From Embleya scabrispora (GTDB taxonomy: Bacteria; Actinomycetota; Actinomycetes; Streptomycetales; Streptomycetaceae), in the NCBI RefSeq assembly GCF_002024165.1, contig NZ_MWQN01000001.1:5125501-5189500 (forward strand): DNA of 64,000 nt, given 5' to 3'. The position numbers and the translations under genes were made by a program. Of the stretch, positions 47,588 through 56,208 are shown one piece after another. How positions within the stretch are numbered: the first letter of the stretch is position 1; each line of letters opens with the position of its first letter. The notes beneath the pieces are model-generated. The model ran no database searches. It was not told the origin of the DNA and was given only the letters and a program-made list of their open reading frames with translations.

Positions 47588-50461
47588 TTATGGGCGGGGT
47601 TGGGAGACGCCCAGGAGTTCGAGGATGTCTGTGTCGCCTCGTTGTTGCAGGTGGTGTAGGACGGCCTTGAGGTCGATGCCGGGGTCGAGGCCGATTCTGG
47701 CGCCGAGGAGTTCGGGGAGGTTGACCTGTTCGGGGACCGGGTCGACGCCGGTGTGGCGTAGGGCCCTTGCCCAGCGGGGGAGGCGGACCGTGGCGTCGCC
47801 GCGGACCAGGCGGGCCTCCAGGCGGCCCTGGTGGATCGACGAGATGAAGACCATGTCGCCCTCGTGCGCGGACAGGCCGGCCAGGATCGCGCGCAGGGAC
47901 ACCAGGTAGGGCGTGTCGGACCAGCGCAGCGCGGCGGGGCCGTGGCCGTGGTGCAGCCGGACCTGGCCGCCCGGGGTGACGCCGAGGGATTGGGCGAACG
48001 CCGCCGGTACCTTGACCGGCTCGCCTTCGAGCATCGCGGTGGACACGTCCACCCGGAACGCCCATGCGCCGGTGTCCTCGCGGAAGCAGCCCGCGGTCCG
48101 GGACGGATCGCCGATCGGCGCCGGCCGCCCCTTCTGCGCCGGGCGCTCCAGGGTGTCCGCCGAGCGGGACAACACCTGGCCGTTCTCCACCTGGAAGCCC
48201 TCCAGGCGGGCGATCCAGGCGGCCTGAAGCGGCGGGCGGATGCCCATCGCGGTCAGGTCCCGCTCCAGCGCCGCCAGCGGCACCGGGCCGCGGGCGCAGG
48301 CGGCGTCCAGGGTGGCCTGGGTGCGGTCGGACAACTCGCCCAGCGGCGCGCTCGACAACCAGCCGTCGACCGAGGTGTGCAGGCCGAGCAGGCCGCGCAG
48401 CACCTGCCAGACCTGGATCTCCAGACCCGGCACGGTCTCGGTGTGCTTGGGATGCAGCGTGCGCAGTTCGGAGACCGTGGTCAGGACGCCCAGCCGGTCC
48501 CGGACGAAGCTCAGGTGCACCCGGACCGGCGCGCCGTCGGAGCGGCCGATGCGCTCGTCCAGGTTGCGTCGCAGGTCCCGCTCCAGGATCTTGACCTCGG
48601 CCGGTGAGGTGCCGAACTCGGCGGCCAGCGAATCCAGTTCGCGGGGTTCGTCGGTGAACAGCCGGTCCCGGGCGAGTACCCGGCGGCGCGGCTCGCTCGC
48701 CGGAAACCAGGTCGCCAGGACGATGACGAGATCGCCGCCGCCGGGCTCGCCGGCGCGCGACTGCGGCCGGTCGACGAGCATCGTGACATCGTCGGGGGGC
48801 GCGGCCGGCAGCGTGCCGGGCACCATCTCGACGGTGGCCTCGGGGTCGGCCGCCTTCGCCTTCGTGCCCCGGTTGGTGTGCGGCACGGCGGACGGGTCCG
48901 GCGGCGCGGGTACGGACGGCACCTCCGCCGCGGACGCGCCGGCCGGCGCGGGGGTCGGCCCGGAACGCGGCGGGTGGCTCGGTCGGGGCGGGATGCGCAG
49001 GCCCTCGGGGGTGCGCGGTACGGCGGCCTCACCCATCGCCGCGACCGCGCCGGCGGTGGGCGGCGGGACCTCGCCGAATGCGTCCCGGCCGCCCTCCTCG
49101 TTCGTGTCCGCCGCCTCGGTGCTCTTGGCGGGCGGCTCGGATCGGGTCGGCGGGGCGGTGCGCTTGCCCTTGCGGGTGAGTGCGGGGATCGGGACGTCGG
49201 CGACGGTCATCGGCGGCGTCTCGCCGAACGCGTCCACGCCGGGCGCCTCGTCGATCGTGGGCTCCTCCGCCGGCGGGGCCGGGTGCGGCCGGCGGTCCTC
49301 GGAGGTGTCCGTGGTGCGGATCCGCGGCACCGGCTTGGCGGCGGGCTCGGCCGCGGGCGCGTCGATGTGGTGGGCGGCGATCTCGGGCAGCGGTTCCGTG
49401 CGGGCCTCGGCGGACGACGCGCGCTCGGGGCCGGGCGCCGTGACCGTGGGCAGGCTCGCGCGGGTGGTCGGCGGCACCTCCCCGTAGGCGTCCCGGCCCG
49501 ACTCGGACGCGTCGTCGTCGGAGTCGGCGACCTCGGAATCGTCATCGGGTGCCTCGGCGGCGGCCGGCTCCGGTTCGGTCGCGACGGGTGCCGGCGGCAG
49601 CGCCAGCGACGCGCGCAGCCCGGACGGCACCTGGGTGAGCAGCGCGGTCAACGCGGTCCGCACCTCGTCCGTGGCGTCCTCCAGGCCGACCACGGCCGCG
49701 GTCTCCAGGGTGACCTGTGCGAGCTGCGCCATCAGGGGTACGTCCGGCGCCTGTTCGGCCAGCCAGCGCACCACGGTGCCCAGTTCGGCGGTCAACGGCT
49801 CGGGCAGCTTGACCGGACGCAGTTCCTCGTCGTCCAGGTCGCCCCACTCGTCCGGGTTGTCCCAGTCGCCGTCCTCCGGGGCGGGCGGGATCACGGTCGC
49901 CGCGGCGGACGCCGGCTCCGTCTCGGGGGCCGTCTCCGGCTCGGCGGCCGGTTCGGGCATCGCCGCCGCGTTCGCCGCCGTGCCGGACGCGTCGAACAGG
50001 GCGTCCACGTCCACCGATTCGTCGTCCTGCGGCAGCAGTCCCAGGACTTCCTCGAACAGCCGGGCCACCAGCGGCCGCACGGTCGAGGTGCCGATCTGGG
50101 TCCAGTCGCCGACCTCGCGCACCGTCGTGGTGAGCAGGTCCGCCCAGTCGGGTGTACGCACCATCACGTTGGTCCGCGCGCCGTCGGGCCACTGGGAGAG
50201 CCGGAAGCCGTTGCGCGCCAGCCAGGCCCCGGGCAGCAGATCGCCCAGGCGCAGGTGTCGCAGCTCGGTGTAGGCGAGATCGGCGAGCCGTCCAGGCAGT
50301 TCGTCCCGGCCGAAGGTGTCGGCGGCGCGCACCACCGGCACGCTCATCCACCACGCCGCGGGCAGGTCCTCGTGCTCGAGGTAGTCGGCGACGAGTTCGG
50401 GCGCGACGAAGCGCAGGGCGGGCACGAAATCGGCCAGAGTGGCCTGGAGCCGGGGCTGCAT
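47588..50461 (-). CDS. Large unknown protein with sigma-region-4-like helix-turn-helix
   Basis: A 957-residue cytoplasmic protein with no recognised full-length family. Residues 1-150 form a folded, Trp-containing N-terminal domain (AAWWMSVPVVRAADTF, LGDLLPGAWLARNGF). Residues about 165-580 are mostly acidic, Pro/Ala-rich and disordered, with three copies of D-A-F/Y-G-E-V/T-P-P near residues 323, 409 and 460. At about 595-640, DRLFTDEPRELDSLAAEFG followed by TSPAEVKILERDL closely follows a sigma-70 region 4 helix-turn-helix. The C-terminal 250 residues are alpha/beta (GDMVFISSIHQGRLEARLV). The start is ATG 50461 with GGAGG 7 nt upstream. It is divergent from an RsbW-like gene. A DNA-binding or RNA polymerase-related role is inferred. 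Confidence 0.75.
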   Translation of the reverse strand: MQPRLQATLADFVPALRFVAPELVADYLEHEDLPAAWWMSVPVVRAADTFGRDELPGRLADLAYTELRHLRLGDLLPGAWLARNGFRLSQWPDGARTNVMVRTPDWADLLTTTVREVGDWTQIGTSTVRPLVARLFEEVLGLLPQDDESVDVDALFDASGTAANAAAMPEPAAEPETAPETEPASAAATVIPPAPEDGDWDNPDEWGDLDDEELRPVKLPEPLTAELGTVVRWLAEQAPDVPLMAQLAQVTLETAAVVGLEDATDEVRTALTALLTQVPSGLRASLALPPAPVATEPEPAAAEAPDDDSEVADSDDDASESGRDAYGEVPPTTRASLPTVTAPGPERASSAEARTEPLPEIAAHHIDAPAAEPAAKPVPRIRTTDTSEDRRPHPAPPAEEPTIDEAPGVDAFGETPPMTVADVPIPALTRKGKRTAPPTRSEPPAKSTEAADTNEEGGRDAFGEVPPPTAGAVAAMGEAAVPRTPEGLRIPPRPSHPPRSGPTPAPAGASAAEVPSVPAPPDPSAVPHTNRGTKAKAADPEATVEMVPGTLPAAPPDDVTMLVDRPQSRAGEPGGGDLVIVLATWFPASEPRRRVLARDRLFTDEPRELDSLAAEFGTSPAEVKILERDLRRNLDERIGRSDGAPVRVHLSFVRDRLGVLTTVSELRTLHPKHTETVPGLEIQVWQVLRGLLGLHTSVDGWLSSAPLGELSDRTQATLDAACARGPVPLAALERDLTAMGIRPPLQAAWIARLEGFQVENGQVLSRSADTLERPAQKGRPAPIGDPSRTAGCFREDTGAWAFRVDVSTAMLEGEPVKVPAAFAQSLGVTPGGQVRLHHGHGPAALRWSDTPYLVSLRAILAGLSAHEGDMVFISSIHQGRLEARLVRGDATVRLPRWARALRHTGVDPVPEQVNLPELLGARIGLDPGIDLKAVLHHLQQRGDTDILELLGVSQPRP

Positions 50462-51003
50462 GCAGGTCCTCCGTGACGCGGTCGGTAACCCCGACGTTAG
50501 TACCCCGGCCGGAAAGGTTCACCGGCTCCGTGTGCGGTGTGGTGCGTGAGGCGGCGCCTCGCCGCACTTCGCACCGGGAGCCGGTGGAACTCTCCGGTCG
50601 CGATCCCGACGTCGGGTGGCGAGCCGGCACCGGGGGGTCCCGGGTCGTTGCCGTCTGTTTGCGGGACGAAACGGCGGTTCGGTTGGTTCCCCGAGCCGGG
50701 GTTCGAGCCGTGCGACGAGGGTCACGCGACGACTTCGAGCCGGCGGTCCGGGGCGGTTGTCGTCGGGGATCGCTACCCCGTCGGCCCGGCCGGGAACCGC
50801 CCTCGTGCGTTGCGCGACGCTTTCCACCACCATGCGCGCCGATCGAGCGCCGCCCGTGCGTCCATCGCCGGCCCGCGCCACGTTTCACCAGGGGGAAAGA
50901 AGTCGATCTCACCAACAGCGGAGACAAGGACGGCTAGTTTGGACAAAGGTTGCCGATGCCTCCGGCCGCCTCATCCGCGCCACCAGGGGAGACAGGGGGA
51001 GAC
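50462..51003. other. Divergent intergenic region, about 540 nt
   Basis: Lies between the starts of the 957-codon gene and the RsbW-like gene. Frames are open on both strands but their translations are Arg/Pro-rich and lack any conserved pattern. It should contain promoters for both genes, but I could not identify one with confidence. Confidence 0.4.
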
Positions 51004-51438
51004 GTGGGCGAAATCGCATCATCGCCGCGATTCGGGGAGTCTCCGGCCGGCCCGCTGTTGCTGTCGCTGCGTCTGTCGGCCACCGTCGAGGCCGTACCTC
51101 GCGCCCGCCACGCGCTACGCGCGGTGCTTGCGGAGCGGGTTCCGCGCGCGCCTGTCGACACCCTCGAACTGCTGCTCTCCGAACTGGTGACCAACGCGGT
51201 CCGGCACTCGACGCGGGGGCGTACGGTCGCGGTCGCCGTGCTGCGTCGGGAGAACTCGATCCGGATCGCGGTGGTGGACGACGACGGCGCGGCGCTTCCC
51301 GAAGCGGGGGACGCGGTGGATCTGCTGGACGAGCACGGTCGCGGGTTGTTGCTCGTGGAGGCGATGGCCGAGGAGTGGGGGAGCTATCCGGTGCCGGATG
51401 GCAAGGTTGTGTGGTGTGACGTGAAGACGGTGGAGTGA
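51004..51438 (+). CDS. RsbW-like ATP-binding regulator (HATPase_c)
   Basis: A 144-residue single-domain GHKL ATPase of the SpoIIAB/RsbW-like class that is abundant in streptomycetes. The N box is LLSELVTNAVRHSTRG, the G1 box IAVVDDDGAALP and the G2 region EHGRGLLLVEAMAEEWG. Family members act as anti-sigma or anti-anti-sigma kinases or as orphan regulators. I chose GTG 51004, with GGGGGAGA just upstream; an in-frame start at 50950 would add a Pro/Gly-rich tail. It lies opposite a protein with a sigma-region-4-like domain, which makes a functional link attractive but unproven. Confidence 0.82.
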   Translation: MGEIASSPRFGESPAGPLLLSLRLSATVEAVPRARHALRAVLAERVPRAPVDTLELLLSELVTNAVRHSTRGRTVAVAVLRRENSIRIAVVDDDGAALPEAGDAVDLLDEHGRGLLLVEAMAEEWGSYPVPDGKVVWCDVKTVE

Positions 51439-51606
51439 GGCGGCTTCGGGTCGGGCGGTTGGGTTGTTCGGGCGAAGGTGGGCGAGGGCGTACCCGGGTG
51501 TGGGTGGGTCGAACCAATAACCGCAAAAAATGGCGCAATTCGCGTCCGCCATGCACCCTGGCAGGAACGATTTCGATCGCCTGTACACGTGTGCAAGGAG
51601 GATCCG

Positions 51607-52134
51607 TTGCGCGAACAGACCATCGGGGAACACCTCGACCGACTGGCCAGTCCCGACGTCCGGGTGCGGGGGGCGGCCGCCGCGCTCCAGGCCGCGCAGG
51701 CCGCCGCGCTCGTCGAGCGGGCCGCCGCACTCGCCCTGCACACCACCGACGCCGAGGAGACGATGCGGGCGGCGCGGGCCGAGGCGGGGCGGATGCGGGA
51801 GCGGGCAATGCGGGCGGGCCATGCGGCGCGGGAGGCTTCGGAGCGGTCCGGCTCGGGGGTGGATTCCGCCGAAGTGCCTTTGCGTATCGCGGCGTTGGCG
51901 GCGGATCTGATCGGGCTCGCGGGTACGGTGCGGGATGGTGCGGATGACGATGTGCTTCCGTATCTGGTTGCGGCTGCGGCCAGTGCGCGGGCTGCGCTCG
52001 AGGCTTCCGCCGCTTGGGTTTCGTTGCTTGTCGCCGATGGCGGGGGGCGGGATGTGCGGGTTCGGATGACGCGGCATCTTTCGGCTGTCGCCGATGCGGA
52101 GGAGATTGTGGATCGGGCTCGGGCTGCGGCCTGA
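51607..52134 (+). CDS. Ala-rich helical protein, unknown function
   Basis: A 175-residue protein, strongly alpha-helical and rich in Ala, Glu and Arg (RVRGAAAALQAAQAAALVE, EETMRAARAEAGRMRERAM). No signal peptide or catalytic motif. The start is TTG 51607, 5 nt after a full AAGGAGG; the frame is open to 51478, but that part is not protein-like. Periodic Ala and charged residues suggest helical bundles or coiled coil. It ends 2 nt before tandem array 2. I do not recognise a family. Confidence 0.68.
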   Translation: MREQTIGEHLDRLASPDVRVRGAAAALQAAQAAALVERAAALALHTTDAEETMRAARAEAGRMRERAMRAGHAAREASERSGSGVDSAEVPLRIAALAADLIGLAGTVRDGADDDVLPYLVAAAASARAALEASAAWVSLLVADGGGRDVRVRMTRHLSAVADAEEIVDRARAAA

Positions 52135-52136
52135 GT

Positions 52137-52690
52137 TGGCCTCAAGCGCGGGGCCTCAAGCGCCGGCTGGGCTGGGGTGTGTTCGGCCGGCGGTGGGCTT
52201 TCGGTGGGTTGGGGTGGCCTCAAGCGCCGGCCGGGCTGAGAGGGGTGTGTTCGGCCGGCGGTGGGCTTTCGGTGGGTTGGGGTGGCCTCAAGCGCCGGCC
52301 GGGCTGAGAGGGGTGTGTTCGGTCGGCGGTGGGTTTTGGGTGGGTTGGGGTGGCCTCAAGCGCCGGCCGGGCTGAGAGGGGTGTGTTCGGTCGGCGTTGG
52401 GTTTTGGGTGGGTTGGGGTGGCCTCAAGCGCCGGCCGGGCTGAGAGGGGTGTGTTCGGTCGGCGGTGGGTTTTGGGTGGGTTGGGGTGGCCTCAAGCGCC
52501 GGCCGGGCTGAGAGGGGTGTGTTCGGCTGGCGTTGGGTTTTGGGTGGGTTGGGGTGGTCTCGGGCGCCGGCCGGGCTGAGGAGGGGTGTGGTTGGGCGGC
52601 GTTGGGTTTTGGGTGGGTTGGGGTGGTTTCGAGTGTCGGTCGGGCTGAGGGGGGGTGTGGTTGGGCGGTGGTGGGGCTTGGGGGTGGGGT
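52137..52690 (+). repeat. Tandem array 2, exact 68-nt unit with phased G-quadruplex motifs
   Basis: Core copies (CTCAAGCGCCGGCCGGG at the centre) start at 52216, 52284, 52352, 52420 and 52488, exactly 68 nt apart, with diverged copies at 52556 and 52625 and partial ones near 52137-52153. Five units hold a GGG-TTTT-GGG-T-GGG-TT-GGGG pattern at 52331, 52399, 52467, 52535 and 52604. The spacing is not a multiple of three. The array sits between the convergent 175-codon gene and the metallopeptidase gene, 4 nt from the latter's stop. Confidence 0.92.
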
Positions 52691-52693
52691 TTG

Positions 52694-53587
52694 TCAGATG
52701 TGGGCTGTGAAGGTGTCGCATTTGGTGGGGTCGCCTGTGGTGTAGCCCCTTTGGAACCACTGTTGGCGTTGGGCGGCTGAGCCGTGGGTCCAGGTTTCCG
52801 GGGTTACTCGGCCCTGGAATTCCTGCTGGATGCGGTCGTCGCCCACCGCTGCCGCGGCGTCGAGGCCGTCGGCGATGTCCTGGGGGGTGAGGTTGGTGAT
52901 CAGGGCTCCCGGGGGCGTGGTCGCGTGTTGGGCCCAGACGCCGGCGTAGCAGTCGGCCTGGAGTTCGAGGCGGACCGAGCCGCTCTGCGGGCCCTGGCGG
53001 TCGTTGCCGACCCTGGCCATCTGGCCGGTGAGGTCCTGGATGTGGTGGCCGTACTCGTGGGCCAGTACGTACGCCTCGGCGAACGGCCCGCCCTTGGCGC
53101 CGAACTTGGTGCGTAGCTCGCCGAAGAAGCCCAGATCGATGTAGACCCTGCGGTCGCCGGGACAGTAGAAGGGGCCCACCGCCGAGGTCGCCCCGCCGCA
53201 CGCGGTCGAGGTGCTGCCGGTGAAGAACCGGGTCGGCGCCGGCTTGTACGTCGCGCCCCGGCGCCGGTACTCGTCCGTCCAGTACGCCTGCACGCTGTTC
53301 ACCACGCCGACGATCCGGCAGTCGTCGCGCGCGTTGGCGTCGGTGCCCTTGCGGCACGAGTCCTGGAGCGCGCGATTGTCCGCCGGGACGGCGCCGCCCC
53401 CGCCCCCGCCGTCGCTCAGGCCGAGCTGGTTCGGGCTCAGGCCGAAGATCAGGCCGAGGACCACGGCGATCAGGCCCGCCGCGCCGCCGCCCACCGCGAG
53501 GCCGGGACGACGCAGCCCGCCGCCCCCCGAGCCGCGTTCGTCCTCGATCTGGGACGTGTCCAGATCCGCATCGTCGTCGAACTGCAT
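52694..53587 (-). CDS. Neutral zinc metallopeptidase (YpfJ/KPN_02809 family)
   Basis: A 297-residue membrane-anchored metallopeptidase. A short acidic cytoplasmic tail ([19 protein letters not shown]) and a Gly-rich stretch lead to one transmembrane helix ([16 protein letters not shown], residues about 30-48). The extracytoplasmic domain carries the zinc site [10 protein letters not shown] (HExxH) and the downstream [12 protein letters not shown] that supplies the third ligand. Four or more Cys are present. The start is ATG 53587; the frame runs on to 53725 without protein character. Physiological substrate unknown. Confidence 0.9.
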   Translation of the reverse strand: MQFDDDADLDTSQIEDERGSGGGGLRRPGLAVGGGAAGLIAVVLGLIFGLSPNQLGLSDGGGGGGAVPADNRALQDSCRKGTDANARDDCRIVGVVNSVQAYWTDEYRRRGATYKPAPTRFFTGSTSTACGGATSAVGPFYCPGDRRVYIDLGFFGELRTKFGAKGGPFAEAYVLAHEYGHHIQDLTGQMARVGNDRQGPQSGSVRLELQADCYAGVWAQHATTPPGALITNLTPQDIADGLDAAAAVGDDRIQQEFQGRVTPETWTHGSAAQRQQWFQRGYTTGDPTKCDTFTAHI

Positions 53588-53836
53588 CTCGCGACCGCCA
53601 AGGCAACAGGGAATAGACGTCGGGTGACGGATATCCCTTTTCGCGGGTTTTACCGCGCCCGTCGCCTTGGTGCCGGGAGGACGCCCGGAAATTCGTTCCG
53701 ACGGCTCCCGTAGACTCGTGGGCATGGTCGGTTTCCCTGGATATCCCCGCGAGCGGCCTTAGCGCGGTGCGGCTTCCCAGCGAGCCCCGCACGATCGTCC
53801 GTCTTCGTCAGTCCCCGACCGGGAGCCCAGTCCTTC

Positions 53837-55435
53837 ATGATCAACGCAACCAACGTCGAACTGCGGGCCGGTGCCCGCATCCTCCTCGAGCCGGCCTCCT
53901 TCCGGGTCGCGGCCGGCGACCGGATCGGTCTGGTCGGCCGCAACGGCGCCGGCAAGACCACGCTCACCAAGACGCTGGCCGGGGAGACCCAGCCGGCGGC
54001 CGGGACCATCACCCGCACCGGCGAGGTCGGCTACCTGCCGCAGGACCCGCGCACCGGCGACCTGGACGTGCTGGCGCGGGACCGGATCCTGTCCGCGCGC
54101 GGCCTGGACGTCGCGCTCTCCGGGATGCGCGAGGCCGAGGGCCTGATGGCCAGCGCCAGCGGTGACACGGCGGCGAAGGCGATGCGCCGGTATTCGCGTC
54201 TGGAGACCGAGTTCCTGACCAAGGGCGGCTACGCGGCCGAGGCCGAGGCGGCCACCATCGCGGCCAGCCTGGGGCTGCCGGACCGGATCCTGGGCCAGGA
54301 ACTGCACACGCTCTCCGGTGGCCAGCGGCGCCGGGTCGAGTTGGCCCGGATCCTGTTCTCCGACGCCGACACGCTGCTCCTGGACGAGCCCACCAACCAC
54401 CTCGACGCCGACTCGATCGGTTGGCTGCGCGACTTCCTCAAGACGTACAAGGGCGGCTTCATCGTGATCAGCCACGATGTCGGCCTGATGGAGGCGTGCG
54501 TCAACAAGGTGTTCTACCTGGACGCCAACCGCACCACGATCGACATCTACAACGTCGGCTGGAACGCCTACAAGCTCCAGCGCGAGACCGACGAGCGCCG
54601 CCGCAAGCGCGAGCGGGCCAACGCCGAGAAGAAGGCCGACCAACTCTTCTCGCAGGCCGACAAGATGCGCGCCAAGGCGACCAAGACGGTGGCCGCGCAG
54701 AACATGGCCCGCCGGGCCGAGAAGCTGCTCTCCGGCCTGGAGAGCGAGCGCAAGTCGGACAAGGTCGCCAAGCTGCGCTTCCCCAAGCCCGCCCCCTGCG
54801 GGAAGACCCCGCTGATGGCGACCGGGCTGTCCAAGTCGTACGGCTCGCTGGAGATCTTCACCGACGTCGACCTGGCCATCGACAAGGGCTCGCGCGTGGT
54901 CATCCTGGGCCTCAACGGTGCGGGCAAGACCACGCTGCTGCGGCTGCTCGGCGGCGTCGAGGACCCGGACACCGGCAAGATCGAGCCGGGCCACGGCCTG
55001 CAACTGGGCTACTACGCACAGGAACACGAGACGCTGGACCCGGAGCGCACGGTCCTGGAGAACATGCGCTCGTCCTCGCCCGACCTCGACCTGGTCGAAG
55101 TGCGCAAGGTGCTCGGCTCCTTCCTGTTCTCCGGCGACGACGTGGACAAGCCGGCCGGCGTGCTCTCCGGTGGCGAGAAGACCCGGCTCGCGCTCGCGAC
55201 GCTCGTGGTCTCCAAGGCCAATGTGCTGCTCCTGGACGAGCCGACCAACAACCTCGACCCGGCCAGCCGCGCCGAGGTGCTCGACGCGCTGCGCACCTAC
55301 GAGGGCGCCGTGGTTCTCGTCACCCACGACGAGGGCGCGGTGGAGGCGCTGCAGCCGGAGCGGATCATCCTGCTCCCGGACGGCGTCGAGGACCTGTGGA
55401 GCGAGGACTACGCCGACCTGGTCGCGCTCGCCTGA
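53837..55435 (+). CDS. ABC-F family ATPase
   Basis: A 532-residue protein with two ABC domains and no membrane segment, an ABC-F protein acting on ribosomes (translation factor or antibiotic protection). Walker A motifs are VGRNGAGKTTLTK and LGLNGAGKTTLLR, the signatures LSGGQRRRVELARI and LSGGEKTRLALATL, the Walker B motifs LLLDEPTNHLDAD and LLLDEPTNNLDPA. A charged linker around residues 250-300 (ERRRKRERANAEKKAD) separates the domains, as in the P-site tRNA-contacting motif. The start is ATG 53837. The subtype is not clear; housekeeping use is likelier than resistance. Confidence 0.93.
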   Translation: MINATNVELRAGARILLEPASFRVAAGDRIGLVGRNGAGKTTLTKTLAGETQPAAGTITRTGEVGYLPQDPRTGDLDVLARDRILSARGLDVALSGMREAEGLMASASGDTAAKAMRRYSRLETEFLTKGGYAAEAEAATIAASLGLPDRILGQELHTLSGGQRRRVELARILFSDADTLLLDEPTNHLDADSIGWLRDFLKTYKGGFIVISHDVGLMEACVNKVFYLDANRTTIDIYNVGWNAYKLQRETDERRRKRERANAEKKADQLFSQADKMRAKATKTVAAQNMARRAEKLLSGLESERKSDKVAKLRFPKPAPCGKTPLMATGLSKSYGSLEIFTDVDLAIDKGSRVVILGLNGAGKTTLLRLLGGVEDPDTGKIEPGHGLQLGYYAQEHETLDPERTVLENMRSSSPDLDLVEVRKVLGSFLFSGDDVDKPAGVLSGGEKTRLALATLVVSKANVLLLDEPTNNLDPASRAEVLDALRTYEGAVVLVTHDEGAVEALQPERIILLPDGVEDLWSEDYADLVALA

Positions 55436-55497
55436 CCGTCCGGGCGGTGCGCCCGACCTCCCGGGCGGTGCGGCCCGGGAGCCCCGAACGTCCGACA

Positions 55498-55533
55498 CCC
55501 CGTCGGGTTGCCTTCCTCGGCAACCCGGCGGGG
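55498..55533 (+). terminator. Hairpin after ABC-F gene
   Basis: A 15-bp stem pairs 55498-55512 with 55519-55533 (one G-U pair) around a 6-nt loop, 60 nt after the stop. No T run follows directly. Confidence 0.65.
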
Positions 55534-55865
55534 TGATCGCTTTCGTCCCCCCGACGGGTTTTCCCCACGAAATCCTCACAAGGGGAAGCCATCCTTCCGG
55601 TCCGTACGTGACGCCGGTCACGGGGCTCGGCGGCGACACAGAGCAAGGTCGTGAATCTCATGGGTGACCAGCGCCTTTGTCGGCGGACACAGGATTCGGT
55701 CAAGCATTCGGCAAAGGAAGGCGCGATTCCGCTCGGGTGATCTTTGTGTGCAAGAGGCCACGCGCCGCGATGATCAAGCCATCGGGCCTGGTGGAATCAC
55801 TGGCCTTGCCATGCCCCAGGGGTGATCATGGGATTCCAGAGCGCACTTCCTATGAGGAGGCACGT
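55534..55865. other. Intergenic region before the helix-turn-helix gene
   Basis: About 330 nt. A frame is open from 55677 into the next gene, but its first 63 codons are not conserved in style. GAGGAGG at 55854-55860 is the ribosome-binding site of the next gene. No named regulatory site recognised. Confidence 0.4.
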
Positions 55866-56099
55866 GTGGCCGAGACTCTGAAGAAGGGCAGCCGGGTGAC
55901 CGGTGCCGCGCGCGAGCAGCTCGCGGCTGACCTCAAGAAGAAGTACGACTCCGGTGCCAGCATCCGCGCCCTTGCGGAGGAGACGGGCCGTTCCTACGGC
56001 TTCGTGCACCGGATGCTCAGCGAGTCGGGAGTGACTCTCCGCGGCAGGGGCGGGGCAACACGGGGCAAGGCCAAGACCGCCGCGTCGTCCTCGGCCTGA
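55866..56099 (+). CDS. Small helix-turn-helix protein
   Basis: A 77-residue basic protein that is nearly all helix-turn-helix: LKKKYDSGASIRALAEETG, then RSYGFVHRMLSESGVTLRG, with a Gly/Lys/Ala tail (GATRGKAKTAASSSA). This is a very conserved type in streptomycetes, resembling resolvase or Trp-repressor-like DNA-binding domains. The start is GTG 55866, 5 nt after GAGGAGG. The basic tail suggests non-specific DNA contact, perhaps a nucleoid-associated or global regulator. Target unknown. Confidence 0.88.
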   Translation: MAETLKKGSRVTGAAREQLAADLKKKYDSGASIRALAEETGRSYGFVHRMLSESGVTLRGRGGATRGKAKTAASSSA

Positions 56100-56208
56100 G
56101 ACCGAGTCCCGGGGCAGTACGGCACCATTCGTCGAACGGCCATGTGACCGACCGGTAACGTCGGACACGTGGTCGTTTGCCGGAAGCGACCCGAACACGG
56201 GAGGGACC

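Noticed and set aside
47588-50461. Reading the 957-codon gene as a helicase or NTPase
   Set aside because: No Walker A, Walker B or DEAD-type motif is present. Only the sigma-4-like helix-turn-helix stands out.
46692-52690. CRISPR arrays
   Set aside because: Core spacing is regular, but the spacers are themselves near-identical and no cas genes are present.
52014-52710. Several overlapping short frames in array 2
   Set aside because: Same reason as array 1: products of a 68-nt repeat, each shifted in frame from the next.
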